Below are positions 63,367 through 64,000 of a stretch of 64,000 nt of DNA, piece after piece. The notes under the pieces were generated by a model that was not told the origin of the DNA, did no database searches, and was given only the letters and a program-made list of their open reading frames with translations. Position 1 is the stretch's first letter. Each line of letters opens with the position of its first letter. This DNA comes from Carpediemonas membranifera (taxonomy: Eukaryota; Fornicata), in NCBI GenBank assembly GCA_019828565.1, contig JAHDYR010000067.1, positions 372,001-436,000 of the forward strand, read 5' to 3'. Position numbers and translations under genes: made by a program.

Positions 63367-64000
63367 ATGGACCGATATCGCGCTAAGCATCGCCAAGCAC
63401 CTCTCAAAGGGCAATCATCCGCTCGACAAGATCATCACCTGTTCATTTCACCATGGAACGATGAGCAGCTCCGCATCCTTGGCGATAATGCGCGAGTTCT
63501 TCAGCTGCTCGCCATGATGGTCCCTTGGATGCGGAAGATCTTGGCCTCGCCTGCATTTAACCCCGGGTGCAAGCCCAATAGCACCGAGAAGGACCTCCTC
63601 GGCAAAGAGCTCGAACAGGACGTGGATTCATCAAGAATCCTTCGTGAGATGTCCAATCGAGCGGCGTACAACAAAGCCCATGCCAAGATCATTCGTGATC
63701 TCGTTGAGTACCGGAACCGCGCAGCTCACAATGAGCTTGAGCCCGACACCCTGCCCAAGGTCCTGGAGCTGGTCGAGAGCTTGGCCCAGGCCTTCTCGGT
63801 TCCATTGCACGATAACGTCAGGGCGTTCATCGCGCTGCTTAAGTCGCCAGTGTCGCTCGTTGCGACAAGTGAACATCATGCTCTGACGAAGAAGGTCAGC
63901 ATTCTTGAGGATGAGATTGAGAGGCTGCGTAGCGGCGGCCGTAAGACCATGCTCAGGCTGCCAGGTGTCAGGTCTCAGCCGGAGCCCACCACTTTGGAGC
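63367..64000 (+). CDS. Hypothetical helical protein, 3' partial
   Basis: The frame is open from ATG 63367 (MDRYRAKHRQAPLKGQ) to the window end (211 codons). The protein is mostly helical. It contains IIRDLVEYRNRAAHNELEPD, an R-N-x(3)-H arrangement like the motif of HEPN domains (typically R-x(4-6)-H), flanked by helices of suitable length. This is suggestive only. A coiled-coil-like heptad pattern (HALTKKVSILEDEIERLR) follows near residue 185. A later ATG at 63514 is possible. I do not recognise the family. Confidence 0.6.
   Translation, partial: MDRYRAKHRQAPLKGQSSARQDHHLFISPWNDEQLRILGDNARVLQLLAMMVPWMRKILASPAFNPGCKPNSTEKDLLGKELEQDVDSSRILREMSNRAAYNKAHAKIIRDLVEYRNRAAHNELEPDTLPKVLELVESLAQAFSVPLHDNVRAFIALLKSPVSLVATSEHHALTKKVSILEDEIERLRSGGRKTMLRLPGVRSQPEPTTLE

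Overview
The window looks like nuclear DNA of a unicellular eukaryote. Housekeeping genes for SMC6, Elongator subunit 2, NTF2, a longin-domain SNARE, an SPX-domain phosphate transporter and a CKK-domain microtubule protein are packed tightly on both strands. Most are intronless. One gene shows two introns of only 29-30 nt ending in CTAACATAG and CTCACTCAG, which recall the branch-point-proximal 3' splice sites of Giardia-type metamonads. A TM1266-like protein (an iron-only hydrogenase system family) points to an anaerobe. My inference is a free-living metamonad, possibly a Carpediemonas-like fornicate; no rRNA or other marker in the window confirms this.

Region 1 (1-33.1 kb) is GC-rich and gene-dense. 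It starts with the N-terminal part of a longin SNARE. A secreted papain-like protease gene then lies in two copies as a 1.78-kb inverted repeat around a 710-bp spacer that carries the TM1266-like gene. After that come a CKK protein, a FAR1/WRKY-GCM1-like plus RCC1 protein with two tiny introns, SMC6 carrying a 401-aa intein inside its Walker A motif, ELP2 (divergent from SMC6), the SPX transporter, a second RCC1-like protein, a receptor-like kinase, NTF2, a BRCT protein, a multipass membrane protein and a membrane kinase-RING protein.

Region 2 (33.1-61.3 kb) is mostly transposons: three different Ty3/gypsy chromoviruses (35.06-39.92, 44.08-48.60 and 55.20-61.34 kb) and an APE-type LINE on the minus strand (about 39.9-44.07 kb). 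The chromoviruses have very short LTRs (55, 53 and 121 bp), clear polypurine tracts and, in each case, a perfect 12-14 bp palindrome across the junction of the 5' LTR and the internal region, where a tRNA primer site is normally found. The third carries an antisense 401-codon gene between pol and the 3' LTR. Between the elements lie AT-richer DNA, a minisatellite, two related hairpins, a 0.77-kb CT-rich satellite and a gene with a possible degenerate recombinase-like fold.

Region 3 (61.3-64 kb) holds a PHD-type zinc-finger gene and the start of a gene that runs off the window.

Many reading frames are broken by one base, often in G/C runs, so either recent decay or residual assembly indels must be considered. 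The host genes form no operons. The SMC6/ELP2 and NTF2/BRCT pairs are divergent and probably share promoter regions.
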